From contig NZ_JANQBD010000021.1 in the NCBI RefSeq assembly GCF_024722015.1, positions 106,105 through 170,104 on the forward strand: DNA of 64,000 bases. Reading direction: 5' to 3'. A program made the position numbers and the translations under genes. The notes below the pieces were generated by a model. That model made no database searches, was not told the origin of the DNA, and worked only from the letters and a program-made list of their open reading frames with translations. Positions 32,779 to 40,599 of this stretch are shown here, in pieces (the first letter of the stretch is position 1; each line of letters starts with the position of its first letter). The stretch is from Paenibacillus radicis (ex Xue et al. 2023) (lineage in GTDB: Bacteria; Bacillota; Bacilli; Paenibacillales; NBRC-103111).

Positions 32779-34578
32779 ATGCATAAATTTCGTGCCCGGC
32801 TTACATTGATATTTATTGTGCTGATCGGTTCTTCCGTCCTTATAGCAGGTCTATTTATGGCTCAGATGCTGAAGGATTCGCACATAGAAGCATTGAAAGC
32901 GAACATGCAGCGAGAGCTTAAAATTATTCTGGTCACTCTGGATTGGAATAAGAATGGGTCGGATGAGGAGCAAATTCGATATTACACGGATCAAGCCAAC
33001 AGGCTGAGGAAATCGGCTGATGCGCGCATTACCTACATTCGTGCGGATGGTAAGGTTCTGGGCGATTCCGATCATGCAGCGGCTGATATGGAGAATCATT
33101 CGGAACGTAAGGAAATTGTCGAAGCAAGAACCAGTGGTACCGTCGGATCGGATTCGCGCTATTCAGCCACAGTTGGCCGCAATACTCTGTATGTGGCAAT
33201 ACCGGTCAAGGAAAACGATCAAATCAAGGGCTACGTGCGTCTCGCTATGAGCTTGGTTGAGGTAGAAGCATCGATTAGACAGGTATGGCTGGGTTTGCTA
33301 ATTGGCCTGCTGGTCGTATTTGCGCTTGCTGTATTAATTAGCTTTCGTGTGGCCTATAGCATTACAAAGCCGATAGAAATGATTACGAAGGTAGCTCATC
33401 AAATTACTAATATGAATTATAAAGCTCGCGTTCATGGACGTAAGAAGGATGAGGTTGGACAGCTCGGGCATGCGATCAATCGAATGGCAGACAGCCTGCA
33501 GCTGCAGATGAACCGGATTATTGAGGACGAAAGCCGCTTGAAAAGCGTGCTGGAGAATATGATCAGCGGCGTTATGATGATTGACCGTGACGGAAAAATC
33601 GTGCTGCTGAATCGTTCAGCAGAGGATATATTAGGCTTCTCATCCCAGGAGCTGCTGGGCAAAAAATTTGATGAGGCAAAGCAGCAGTTTGACTTTACCC
33701 AATTGATTCAGGAATGTTTTGACGTTCACGAGCATATCCGGGATGAAATGATTTTCTATTACCCGTCGGAGCGCATACTGGAAATTAACTTAAGCCCCAT
33801 GTCTTTAGGTGAGGAAGAATGGGTAGGCGTATTGATAGTGCTTCATGATATTACTGCGGTTCGGCGGTTGGAGCGGATGCGGAGTGAATTTGTCGCGAAT
33901 GTGTCCCATGAATTAAAAACACCGATCGCTGCAGTTAAAGGCTTCGCGGAAACGCTTCTTGCCGGTGCCTTAAACGACAAAGAAACTGCTAAGTCGTTTC
34001 TGCAAATTATTTTTGATGAAAGCGAGCGTTTGAACCGGCTCATCGGCGATATTTTGGAGTTGTCTAAAATCGAGTCGAAACGTATTCCGCTGCAATTTTC
34101 ACCGGTTCATATGCAAACCTTTGTAGGCAATTGTCTGCATGTTATGAATTCGGAAGCGTCCAAAAAGTCGATTGAGCTCGATATGATTGTAGACGAGAAT
34201 TTGTACATTGAAGCAGATGAGGACCGGCTGCGGCAAATTATGATCAATCTGTTATCCAATGGCATCAATTACACTCCTGAAGGTGGTAAAGTAAAAGTGA
34301 AGGTGGACTCTCTTCTTGGCGGAGGGGGCGCATCCGAAAATGAAAGAATTCGTATGACCATTTCAGACACCGGTATTGGCATTCCAAAGAAGGATTTGCC
34401 GCGTATCTTCGAACGTTTCTATCGGGTGGACAAAGCGCGGTCAAGAGTTTCAGGCGGTACCGGCTTAGGGCTGTCCATCGTCAAACATTTGGTTGAGCTG
34501 CACAGTGGGTCAATTAGGGTTGAAAGTGAAGTCGGTATGGGGTCGAAGTTCATTATCGAATTGCCGATTATTCATTAG
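32779..34578 (+). CDS. PhoR/WalK-like sensor histidine kinase
   Basis: A 599-residue membrane kinase. It has an N-terminal membrane segment (residues 8-30), an extracellular sensor region (30-165), a second membrane segment (166-190), HAMP (191-245), PAS (260-365), HisKA with the phosphoacceptor H377 in NVSHELKTP, and an ATPase domain with N-box LLSNGINYTPEGG, DTGIGIPKKD and GGTGLGLSIV. The layout matches PhoR/ResE/PnpS-type kinases. Its response regulator is encoded 45 bp downstream. The kinase-first order is the reverse of Bacillus phoP-phoR. The signal is not known from sequence; phosphate limitation is a guess. Confidence 0.9.
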   Translation: MHKFRARLTLIFIVLIGSSVLIAGLFMAQMLKDSHIEALKANMQRELKIILVTLDWNKNGSDEEQIRYYTDQANRLRKSADARITYIRADGKVLGDSDHAAADMENHSERKEIVEARTSGTVGSDSRYSATVGRNTLYVAIPVKENDQIKGYVRLAMSLVEVEASIRQVWLGLLIGLLVVFALAVLISFRVAYSITKPIEMITKVAHQITNMNYKARVHGRKKDEVGQLGHAINRMADSLQLQMNRIIEDESRLKSVLENMISGVMMIDRDGKIVLLNRSAEDILGFSSQELLGKKFDEAKQQFDFTQLIQECFDVHEHIRDEMIFYYPSERILEINLSPMSLGEEEWVGVLIVLHDITAVRRLERMRSEFVANVSHELKTPIAAVKGFAETLLAGALNDKETAKSFLQIIFDESERLNRLIGDILELSKIESKRIPLQFSPVHMQTFVGNCLHVMNSEASKKSIELDMIVDENLYIEADEDRLRQIMINLLSNGINYTPEGGKVKVKVDSLLGGGGASENERIRMTISDTGIGIPKKDLPRIFERFYRVDKARSRVSGGTGLGLSIVKHLVELHSGSIRVESEVGMGSKFIIELPIIH

Positions 34579-34623
34579 TCATGCTATGATTGGTGTATAC
34601 AGAAATTAAAGCGGGGGATTCCC

Positions 34624-35349
34624 ATGCCACAAACTATTTTAGTTATTGAAGACGAGCCTACATTAGCAAGGCTGCTATCTTATAATTTATCGCAGGACGG
34701 TTATGAGACGAAGGTAGTGGATCACGGCAGCGATGGGCTTCAGATTGCTCTTCAGCAGTCGTTTGATTTAATTATTCTTGATATTATGCTTCCAGGGATT
34801 AATGGTTTTGAAATTCTATCCAAGCTAAGGCAAAAGGGCAATAAGACTCCAGTCATTATTTTGACTGCTCGCAATGCGGAAGAAGAGGTTGTACAAGGTC
34901 TTAAATACGGCGCTGATGACTACATCACTAAGCCGTTTGGTGTTGCTGAGCTGCTCGCACGTGTGTCTGCCGTATTGCGCAGAACGATGTCGGAGGAGCA
35001 ATTGCAAGAGAAGAATACCGCAGGAGAGAAGGTCATCACTGTTGGTGAACTAAACATCTATCCTGAGAAATACGAGGTTATGCTGAATGGCGAATCCATC
35101 TCGCTTAGACCCAAAGAGTTCGAAGTGTTGTTGTATCTCGTTCAGCGGCCAGGTGTTGTTGTAACAAGGGATGATTTGATGAACATCGTATGGGGCTTTG
35201 ACTACATCGGTGGGCAACGAACGGTAGATGTGCATGTAAGCTCATTAAGAAAGAAGCTCGAAATGAATCAGCAGAGTGTGCAGATCGAGTCGATTCGTGG
35301 TGTCGGCTATAAATTGGTCAGTACAAATACGAATATGAAGAAAAATTAG
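34624..35349 (+). CDS. OmpR/PhoP-family response regulator
   Basis: A 241-residue regulator. The receiver domain has the acidic pair IEDEP, the phosphoacceptor D53 in IILDIMLPG, and K in YITKPF. The C-terminal winged helix (about 135-235) has LRPKEFEVLLYLVQRPG and the GGQRTVDVHVSSLRKKLE recognition region. It should be phosphorylated by the kinase encoded upstream. It has its own GCGGGGG ribosome site. Confidence 0.93.
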   Translation: MPQTILVIEDEPTLARLLSYNLSQDGYETKVVDHGSDGLQIALQQSFDLIILDIMLPGINGFEILSKLRQKGNKTPVIILTARNAEEEVVQGLKYGADDYITKPFGVAELLARVSAVLRRTMSEEQLQEKNTAGEKVITVGELNIYPEKYEVMLNGESISLRPKEFEVLLYLVQRPGVVVTRDDLMNIVWGFDYIGGQRTVDVHVSSLRKKLEMNQQSVQIESIRGVGYKLVSTNTNMKKN

Positions 35350-35361
35350 TAACTTAAGCGG

Positions 35362-35397
35362 CAAGCCTTTTGAATGAAACATTCAAGGGGCTTTTTT
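35362..35397 (+). terminator. Terminator behind the two-component genes
   Basis: AAGCCTTTTGAATG (35363-35376) pairs with CATTCAAGGGGCTT (35380-35393) around AAA with G-T pairs, followed by TTTTTT. Confidence 0.85.
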
Positions 35398-35426
35398 GCG
35401 TTTGTAAAAAATTGAACCTGAGGCGG

Positions 35427-35444
35427 CCATTTCCCGGGAAATGG
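35427..35444 (+). promoter_or_regulatory. Perfect 18-bp palindrome
   Basis: CCATTTCCCGGGAAATGG is an exact palindrome with no spacer, 139 bp upstream of the oxidoreductase start. It looks like an operator; the protein is unknown. Confidence 0.5.
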
Positions 35445-35582
35445 GCATAAGCCAAAATCGTATATAAGGTTAACAGGATTCGAAATATATTTTTGGTGGT
35501 TTCTTGTCTATACTAGGACTAGGTTATTTTGATCATAATGATAAACAAATTTGCTTTTTATCCTGAAGGAGGAGCAAGAAAT

Positions 35583-36665
35583 ATGTCGAAAACGTTTAGA
35601 ATTGGAATTATAGGTTGCGGAGGGATTGCAAACGGGAAACATATGCCCGCATTAAAAAATCAACCCAATGCAGAAATGGTCGCCTTTTGCGATATTGATG
35701 TAAACAAAGCCCATGATGCAGCGAATAAGTTCGGTGCAGAGGGAGCTAGAGTATATGAAAATTATCGGGATTTATTAAATGACGGGTCTATCGATATTGT
35801 ACACGTTTGTACACCGAATGATTCCCATGCGGAAATTTCCATCGCAGCTCTAGAGTCCGATAAGCACGTAATGTGCGAGAAGCCAATGGCCAAAACAGCT
35901 GCTGATGCAAGACGTATGGTTGAAGCTGCGAAACGTACAGGCAAAAAACTGACGATCGGTTATCAAAACAGGTTTCGTTCGGATAGCCAATATTTGAAAA
36001 CAATTTGTGCCGAAGGTGATCTTGGAGAGGTGTATTATGCGAAAGCACATGCAATCCGCCGCCGCGCAGTACCGACATGGGGTGTGTTTCTGGATGAGGA
36101 GAAGCAGGGCGGTGGTCCGCTGATCGATATTGGTACCCATGCTCTGGATTTGACCTTGTGGATGATGGACAATTATAAGCCTAAGGCAGTGCTGGGAACT
36201 GCTTTTCACAAGCTTTCCCATAAACCGAATTCAGCCAATGCCTGGGGAGCCTGGGATCCTGAAAAGTTTACCGTTGAAGATTCCGCCTTCGGGATGATTA
36301 CTATGGAGAATGGTGCTACCATAGTATTGGAGTCCAGCTGGGCGATTAATATGCTGCAAACAGGTGAAGCCAAAACAACCTTGTGCGGAACAGAAGGCGG
36401 TGCAGACATGCAGGATGGTCTTCGTATTAACGGAGAAAAACACAGCCGCTTATACATGAATCAGATCCAATTGGATGCTAAAGGCGTAGATTTCTACGAT
36501 GGGAAGAAAGAAAGTCCTGCCGATTTGGAAGCACGCTTATGGCTTGAAGCCGTTGAGCAGGATAAGGATCCGGTTGTAACTCCTGAGCAAGCTTGTGTTG
36601 TATCCGAAATTCTTGAGGCTATTTATGAATCTTCCAAAACAGGTAAAGCTGTATATTTTGACTAA
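35583..36665 (+). CDS. Gfo/Idh/MocA-family oxidoreductase
   Basis: A 360-residue NAD(P)-dependent sugar or inositol dehydrogenase-like protein. The Rossmann fold begins IGIIGCGGIANGKHMPAL, followed by VCTPNDSHAEISIAALESDK, CEKPMAKTAADA and the substrate-domain histidine in DIGTHALDLTLWMM. I start it at ATG 35583 behind AAGGAGG; the frame extends 54 bp upstream without a start signal. It stands alone between terminators. The substrate is unknown; sugars and cyclitols are usual for the family. Confidence 0.9.
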   Translation: MSKTFRIGIIGCGGIANGKHMPALKNQPNAEMVAFCDIDVNKAHDAANKFGAEGARVYENYRDLLNDGSIDIVHVCTPNDSHAEISIAALESDKHVMCEKPMAKTAADARRMVEAAKRTGKKLTIGYQNRFRSDSQYLKTICAEGDLGEVYYAKAHAIRRRAVPTWGVFLDEEKQGGGPLIDIGTHALDLTLWMMDNYKPKAVLGTAFHKLSHKPNSANAWGAWDPEKFTVEDSAFGMITMENGATIVLESSWAINMLQTGEAKTTLCGTEGGADMQDGLRINGEKHSRLYMNQIQLDAKGVDFYDGKKESPADLEARLWLEAVEQDKDPVVTPEQACVVSEILEAIYESSKTGKAVYFD

Positions 36666-36684
36666 GAAATGGTTTTGATTTGAA

Positions 36685-36735
36685 TAAAAAAAGGCTATCC
36701 AACAAGTAGGATGACTTGTGGATGGCCTTTTTTAA
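36685..36735. terminator. Bidirectional terminator
   Basis: AAAAAAGGC-T-ATCC pairs with GGAT-G-GCCTTTTTT, with an inner ACAAGT/ACTTGT stem. It separates the oxidoreductase from the convergent cydB gene. Confidence 0.88.
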
Positions 36736-36749
36736 TAATTTATATGACC

Positions 36750-37769
36750 TTATTTCCCATGCTTGCCCTGAACATAATTTGCGTTAAACAAGAACAGCCG
36801 CATCAACAAGTACAAGGAAGGAATGAGCAGCATTAGTCCGGCTATGAAGGCAATTATCAGCGCAATACCCATACTTGGACTTGTGATACTCTCATGGATC
36901 GAGATCATGGGGTATAAGATATAAGGTAAATGCGAAGCCCCATATCCAAAGAAGGCCAATGCGAATTGCAACATCACCGTCAGGAATGCTAACCCGAGAC
37001 GTTTGCGATGCCAAATCAGGTAAGTAGCGACCATGAAGCAAAGGAATGACAGCACGAACATCCAGGATAGATCAAGCATCTGTTCAAAATGCCAAGGATT
37101 ATGCCGTTGTATTGAGAAAAATACAAGCAGACTGCTAAGAATAGTGGGTATGCTCCATCCAAGAGCGAAGCCGCGCAGCACTTCCATAGCCTTATAGTCC
37201 TTAGCTTTGTCAGCATAGTAGGTTAAGAAAGCTGCGGATATAAACAAAACACTGACGAGCGATAAAATAACGACAGACCAGGCATAAGGACTTGTAAAAA
37301 GCTTGCTGTAGAGCAAGGTTACCTGATTGCCCTTTTCCTCGATATAACCTCCCTCTGAGATCGTCAGCACTATGGATAAAGAGGCCGGAATAAGCAGTCC
37401 GCTGGCTCCGTACAGCAGCATATAGAACTTATTATCCTTGGAACCGTAAGTGCTGAAGGCATAATACGAGCCACGAATGGCTAACAGTATGATAGCAATG
37501 CTGCCTGGAATTAACAGCGTAGTACCCAGGTAATAAGCTGTATCCGGAAAGAAGCCGACCATCCCGACCATAAAAAAGATCAAGAACACATTGGTCACTT
37601 CCCATACTGGGGAGAGGTAGCGTTCGATAATGCCATGCACTAAATGTTTTCTTCCGGTAAGCATGCTGTAGTAGCTGAAAAAACCGGCTCCAAAATCAAT
37701 AGAGGCAACAATCAAATATCCATACAGAAAAATCCAGAGAACGGTAATTCCTATCAGCTCGATATTCAT
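36750..37769 (-). CDS. cydB: Cytochrome bd ubiquinol oxidase subunit II
   Basis: A 339-residue multi-span membrane protein matching CydB: LWIFLYGYLIVASIDFGAGFF, ERYLSPVWEVTNVFLIFF and GSYYAFSTYGSKDNKFYMLLYG. It forms the cytochrome bd quinol oxidase with CydA and reduces O2 with high affinity. Its start overlaps the cydA stop by 4 bp. No cydCD genes follow in the window. Confidence 0.92.
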   Translation of the reverse strand: MNIELIGITVLWIFLYGYLIVASIDFGAGFFSYYSMLTGRKHLVHGIIERYLSPVWEVTNVFLIFFMVGMVGFFPDTAYYLGTTLLIPGSIAIILLAIRGSYYAFSTYGSKDNKFYMLLYGASGLLIPASLSIVLTISEGGYIEEKGNQVTLLYSKLFTSPYAWSVVILSLVSVLFISAAFLTYYADKAKDYKAMEVLRGFALGWSIPTILSSLLVFFSIQRHNPWHFEQMLDLSWMFVLSFLCFMVATYLIWHRKRLGLAFLTVMLQFALAFFGYGASHLPYILYPMISIHESITSPSMGIALIIAFIAGLMLLIPSLYLLMRLFLFNANYVQGKHGK

Positions 37770-39121
37770 TTATGCGGGCCTCCTTCAATACCATTCTGCT
37801 CCAATTCCTGTTCAGGAGTATAGCTACGGAACATACGGCGAAGTATGATCCAAACGGTGAAGCCGAGTACGATATACAGTAAGGAGAAAAGCAGCAGCAT
37901 CCAGTCCACATTAGCAGAGGTCGTGGCACCATGCACGGTTTTCATATAGCCGCGCAAAATCCATGGCTGTCGACCGGCCTCAGCGAAAATCCAACCGCAT
38001 TCAATGGCGAGCATGGCGAGCGGACCTGACCACACAATGCAGCGAAGCAGCCAACGAGGCAGTGGCTTTCCTGTGTTTTGGCGCGATTTGCGATTGATCC
38101 ATAAGTATGCGATACATAGTACAATCGATAAGCCGCCAATGGTAACCATAATATCAAAAAAATAATGAATATAAAGCGGCGGTCGAAGCTCTTTCGGTGT
38201 TTCGTTCAGTCCTTGAACAACGGCATCCGGCTTGCCATAGGCCAGTATACTTAGAGCATAGGGCAGCTTTAAGGCATAGCGAATTTCGTTGTTTTCACCT
38301 AATACACCGCCAAAAACAAGTGGAGCTTTCTCGGCAGTCTCAAAATGCCATTCGGCTGCAGCAAGCTTTTCCGGTTGATACTCAGCCAGAAATTTGCCGG
38401 ACAAGTCTCCGATAAAAGCGGTAGATAAGGAGAAGATTAGTCCGCAAACCATCGTCAGCTTCAGCGCTTTTTGATAGTAGATGTGACGTTTACCGGCGAG
38501 CAGTGCTACAGCGGCTATAGCTGCAAGCACGAAGGCGCTGGTCATATAGGCAGATGAGAGTACATGTGCCGTTTTGGTAGGCGTTGCAGGATTGAACATA
38601 GCAACTATCGGATCGATATCAATTATCGTGCGACCGGATAGCTTGAACCCTTGGGGAGTGTTCATGAACGCATTGACAATGGTGATAAAAAAAGCGGATG
38701 CACTGGATCCTATTATAACTGGAATTGATATTATAAAATGTGTCCAAGGATTACGGAACCTATCCCATGTATACAAATAAATGCCAAGGAAGATCGCTTC
38801 GAAGAAGAAAGCGAATGTCTCCATAAACAGCGGAAGCGCAATGGCTTGACCTGCAATTTGCATGAAGCTTGGCCATAATAAATTCAGCTGCAGACCGATG
38901 GATGTACCGGTAACAACACCGACGGCTACAGTGATTACAAAGCCTCGCGCCCAGCGACGAGCCAGCAGCGTATAGTGAGGGTCTTTACGCTTTATCCCCA
39001 GAAATTCAGCGATGGCAATCATAACTGGAACCCCGACCCCGATGGTCGCAAAAATAATATGAAAGCCCAGCGTTAGCCCAGTAAGTATTCGGCTGTACAC
39101 GGCCGGATCGTACGACATCAT
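37766..39121 (-). CDS. cydA: Cytochrome bd ubiquinol oxidase subunit I
   Basis: A 451-residue subunit carrying the haems. Supporting stretches are LTLGFHIIFATIGVGVPVMI, WARGFVITVAVGVVTGTSIG, the haem/quinol region GRQPWILRGYMKT and FAFFFEAIFLGIYLYTWDR. The length is that of the short-Q-loop (Bacillus-type) CydA. The ATG follows AAGGAG. A Rex-like operator lies upstream, so the operon is probably induced when the NADH/NAD+ ratio rises under low oxygen. Confidence 0.93.
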   Translation of the reverse strand: MMSYDPAVYSRILTGLTLGFHIIFATIGVGVPVMIAIAEFLGIKRKDPHYTLLARRWARGFVITVAVGVVTGTSIGLQLNLLWPSFMQIAGQAIALPLFMETFAFFFEAIFLGIYLYTWDRFRNPWTHFIISIPVIIGSSASAFFITIVNAFMNTPQGFKLSGRTIIDIDPIVAMFNPATPTKTAHVLSSAYMTSAFVLAAIAAVALLAGKRHIYYQKALKLTMVCGLIFSLSTAFIGDLSGKFLAEYQPEKLAAAEWHFETAEKAPLVFGGVLGENNEIRYALKLPYALSILAYGKPDAVVQGLNETPKELRPPLYIHYFFDIMVTIGGLSIVLCIAYLWINRKSRQNTGKPLPRWLLRCIVWSGPLAMLAIECGWIFAEAGRQPWILRGYMKTVHGATTSANVDWMLLLFSLLYIVLGFTVWIILRRMFRSYTPEQELEQNGIEGGPHK

Positions 39122-39183
39122 GGTACATCAGCTCCTTATTTTGTAGTACATGTTATTGTATTACCCAAACGGTTATATTATTT

Positions 39184-39215
39184 ATTATAAACGGGACATG
39201 TGATTTTTTTCACAA
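39184..39215 (-). promoter_or_regulatory. Rex-like operator and -10 box upstream of cydA
   Basis: On the minus strand TTGTGAAAAAAATCACAT (39215-39198) matches the Rex pattern TTGTGAA-N4-TTCACAA at all but two positions. A TATAAT box lies just downstream (39189-39184), so the dyad covers the -35 region. Rex represses cyd genes in Bacillus and Streptomyces. Confidence 0.65.
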
Positions 39216-39257
39216 CATATTTGAACGAGTTTTGACTAAACGGTTACGAAATGATGA

Positions 39258-40380
39258 ATCTCAATAATAATACCTACAGCATTTTGGTATTCGATACCCA
39301 TTGCCTTTGGAGTATTAATTTTATTATTAGCTCTTATTTTGTCTTACAGGCAAATTATATTTGCTTATCCCCACGGCGGAGGAGCGTATGTGGTATCAAA
39401 GGAAAATCTAGGTATACTCCCTGGTTTAATCGCCGGAGGCTCCTTATTGGTCGATTATATTTTAACGGTGGCAGTAAGTGTGTCAGCGGGTACAGATGCC
39501 ATTGCATCTGCTTTTCCGAGTTTACACTCTCATACTATATCCATTGCCATTGCGTTTGTGTTGTTCATTACAATCTTGGAGACCGATTAGGATATTCCAA
39601 TGGGATTATCATACTTGGAATTTTTTCAATCATATTAATCATTGCTTTTCAAGGACAAACCGAACAACTCATCCCGCTTTACGCTGTTGGTGTGTTTATC
39701 CCCTTTACCCTTTCTCAGACAGGAATGGTGGTAAAATGGATACGTCAAAAACCCAAAGGATGGGTATTATGACTAATAATTAACGCAACAGGTGCTGTAA
39801 TTAGCGTTATCGTCTGTATAATGTTTTTTCAACCAAGTTTTCACAGGTCTGGTCAGTGTTAGTTTTCTTGCCTTTAATCATTTATCTTTTTCACCGAAAT
39901 AGAAAACATTATGAGGCAGTAGGCGACCAATTAAGACTAACAACCTGTGAACCTGTTGTGCCAATTGAGGGCAATGTAATGATTCTCCCTGTGGTAGGTA
40001 TTACACATGTGGTAGAGAACTCGTTAAAATATGTGAAATCTCTTTCACCCCACCAGATCATTGCCGTTTATGTTCCTTTCGAAAGAGAAGATGAGGCAGT
40101 GTTTGAAGAAAAGTGGAACAAATGGCAGCCTGATGTGAGACTGGTGACATTACACTCACCTTACCGAAGTATCATTAACCCATTGGCTAAATTTATTGAT
40201 ACAGTCCAACGCAAAGCAAGTGAATCGAACTACCAAGTTACAGTCGTTATACCCCAATTCATACCAAAAAAAGCGTGGCACAATATCTTGCATAATCAAT
40301 CAAGCTTACTGATTAGAGCATTCTTGCTATTCAACAAAGATGTAATTGTGACCACCGTACCGTTTCATTTAAAGAAATAG
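39258..40380 (+). pseudogene. Decayed APC-family amino-acid permease gene
   Basis: Three frames carry consecutive parts of one permease. The first (39258-39590) encodes SIPIAFGVLILLLALILSYR and AYPHGGGAYVVSKENLG, then the GGSLLVDYILTVAVSVSAGT core. The second (about 39590-39833) encodes GIFSIILIIAFQGQTEQLIP and has an in-frame TGA at 39770. The third (39856-40380) encodes the cytoplasmic C-terminal domain ending PFHLKK. The start, part of the N-terminus and a large internal part of the membrane domain are missing. Full-length relatives have about 600 residues; about 370 remain. Confidence 0.85.
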
Positions 40381-40567
40381 GGCTAAGCGCGTATGTATTC
40401 GATTACCTTGAAAATCTTAAAAAGCAGAGAACTACGATTTATGGTTTCAGGAAACATCGCAGCTGCAATTCCAGCCGCTTTTTGATGCAACAGAATCCGT
40501 ATTGCCACCTAAGCTAGACGCTAGTGTATGGCTAACGGGAACCCTAGTTGTTAGCAACCTTACTTTT

Positions 40568-40598
40568 GGCTGTCGATAAATATATCGGCAGCCTTTTT
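40568..40598 (+). terminator. Terminator hairpin used as intron insertion site
   Basis: GGCTGTCGATA (40568-40578) pairs with TATCGGCAGCC (40583-40593) with one wobble and then TTTTT. The group II intron begins two bases after the T-tract. Confidence 0.85.
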
Positions 40599-40599
40599 A

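Noticed and set aside
40381..40567. Further coding remnant between permease pseudogene and intron
   Set aside because: A short frame (with ATESVLPPKLDASVWLTGT) looks protein-like but matches nothing I recognise and has no start.
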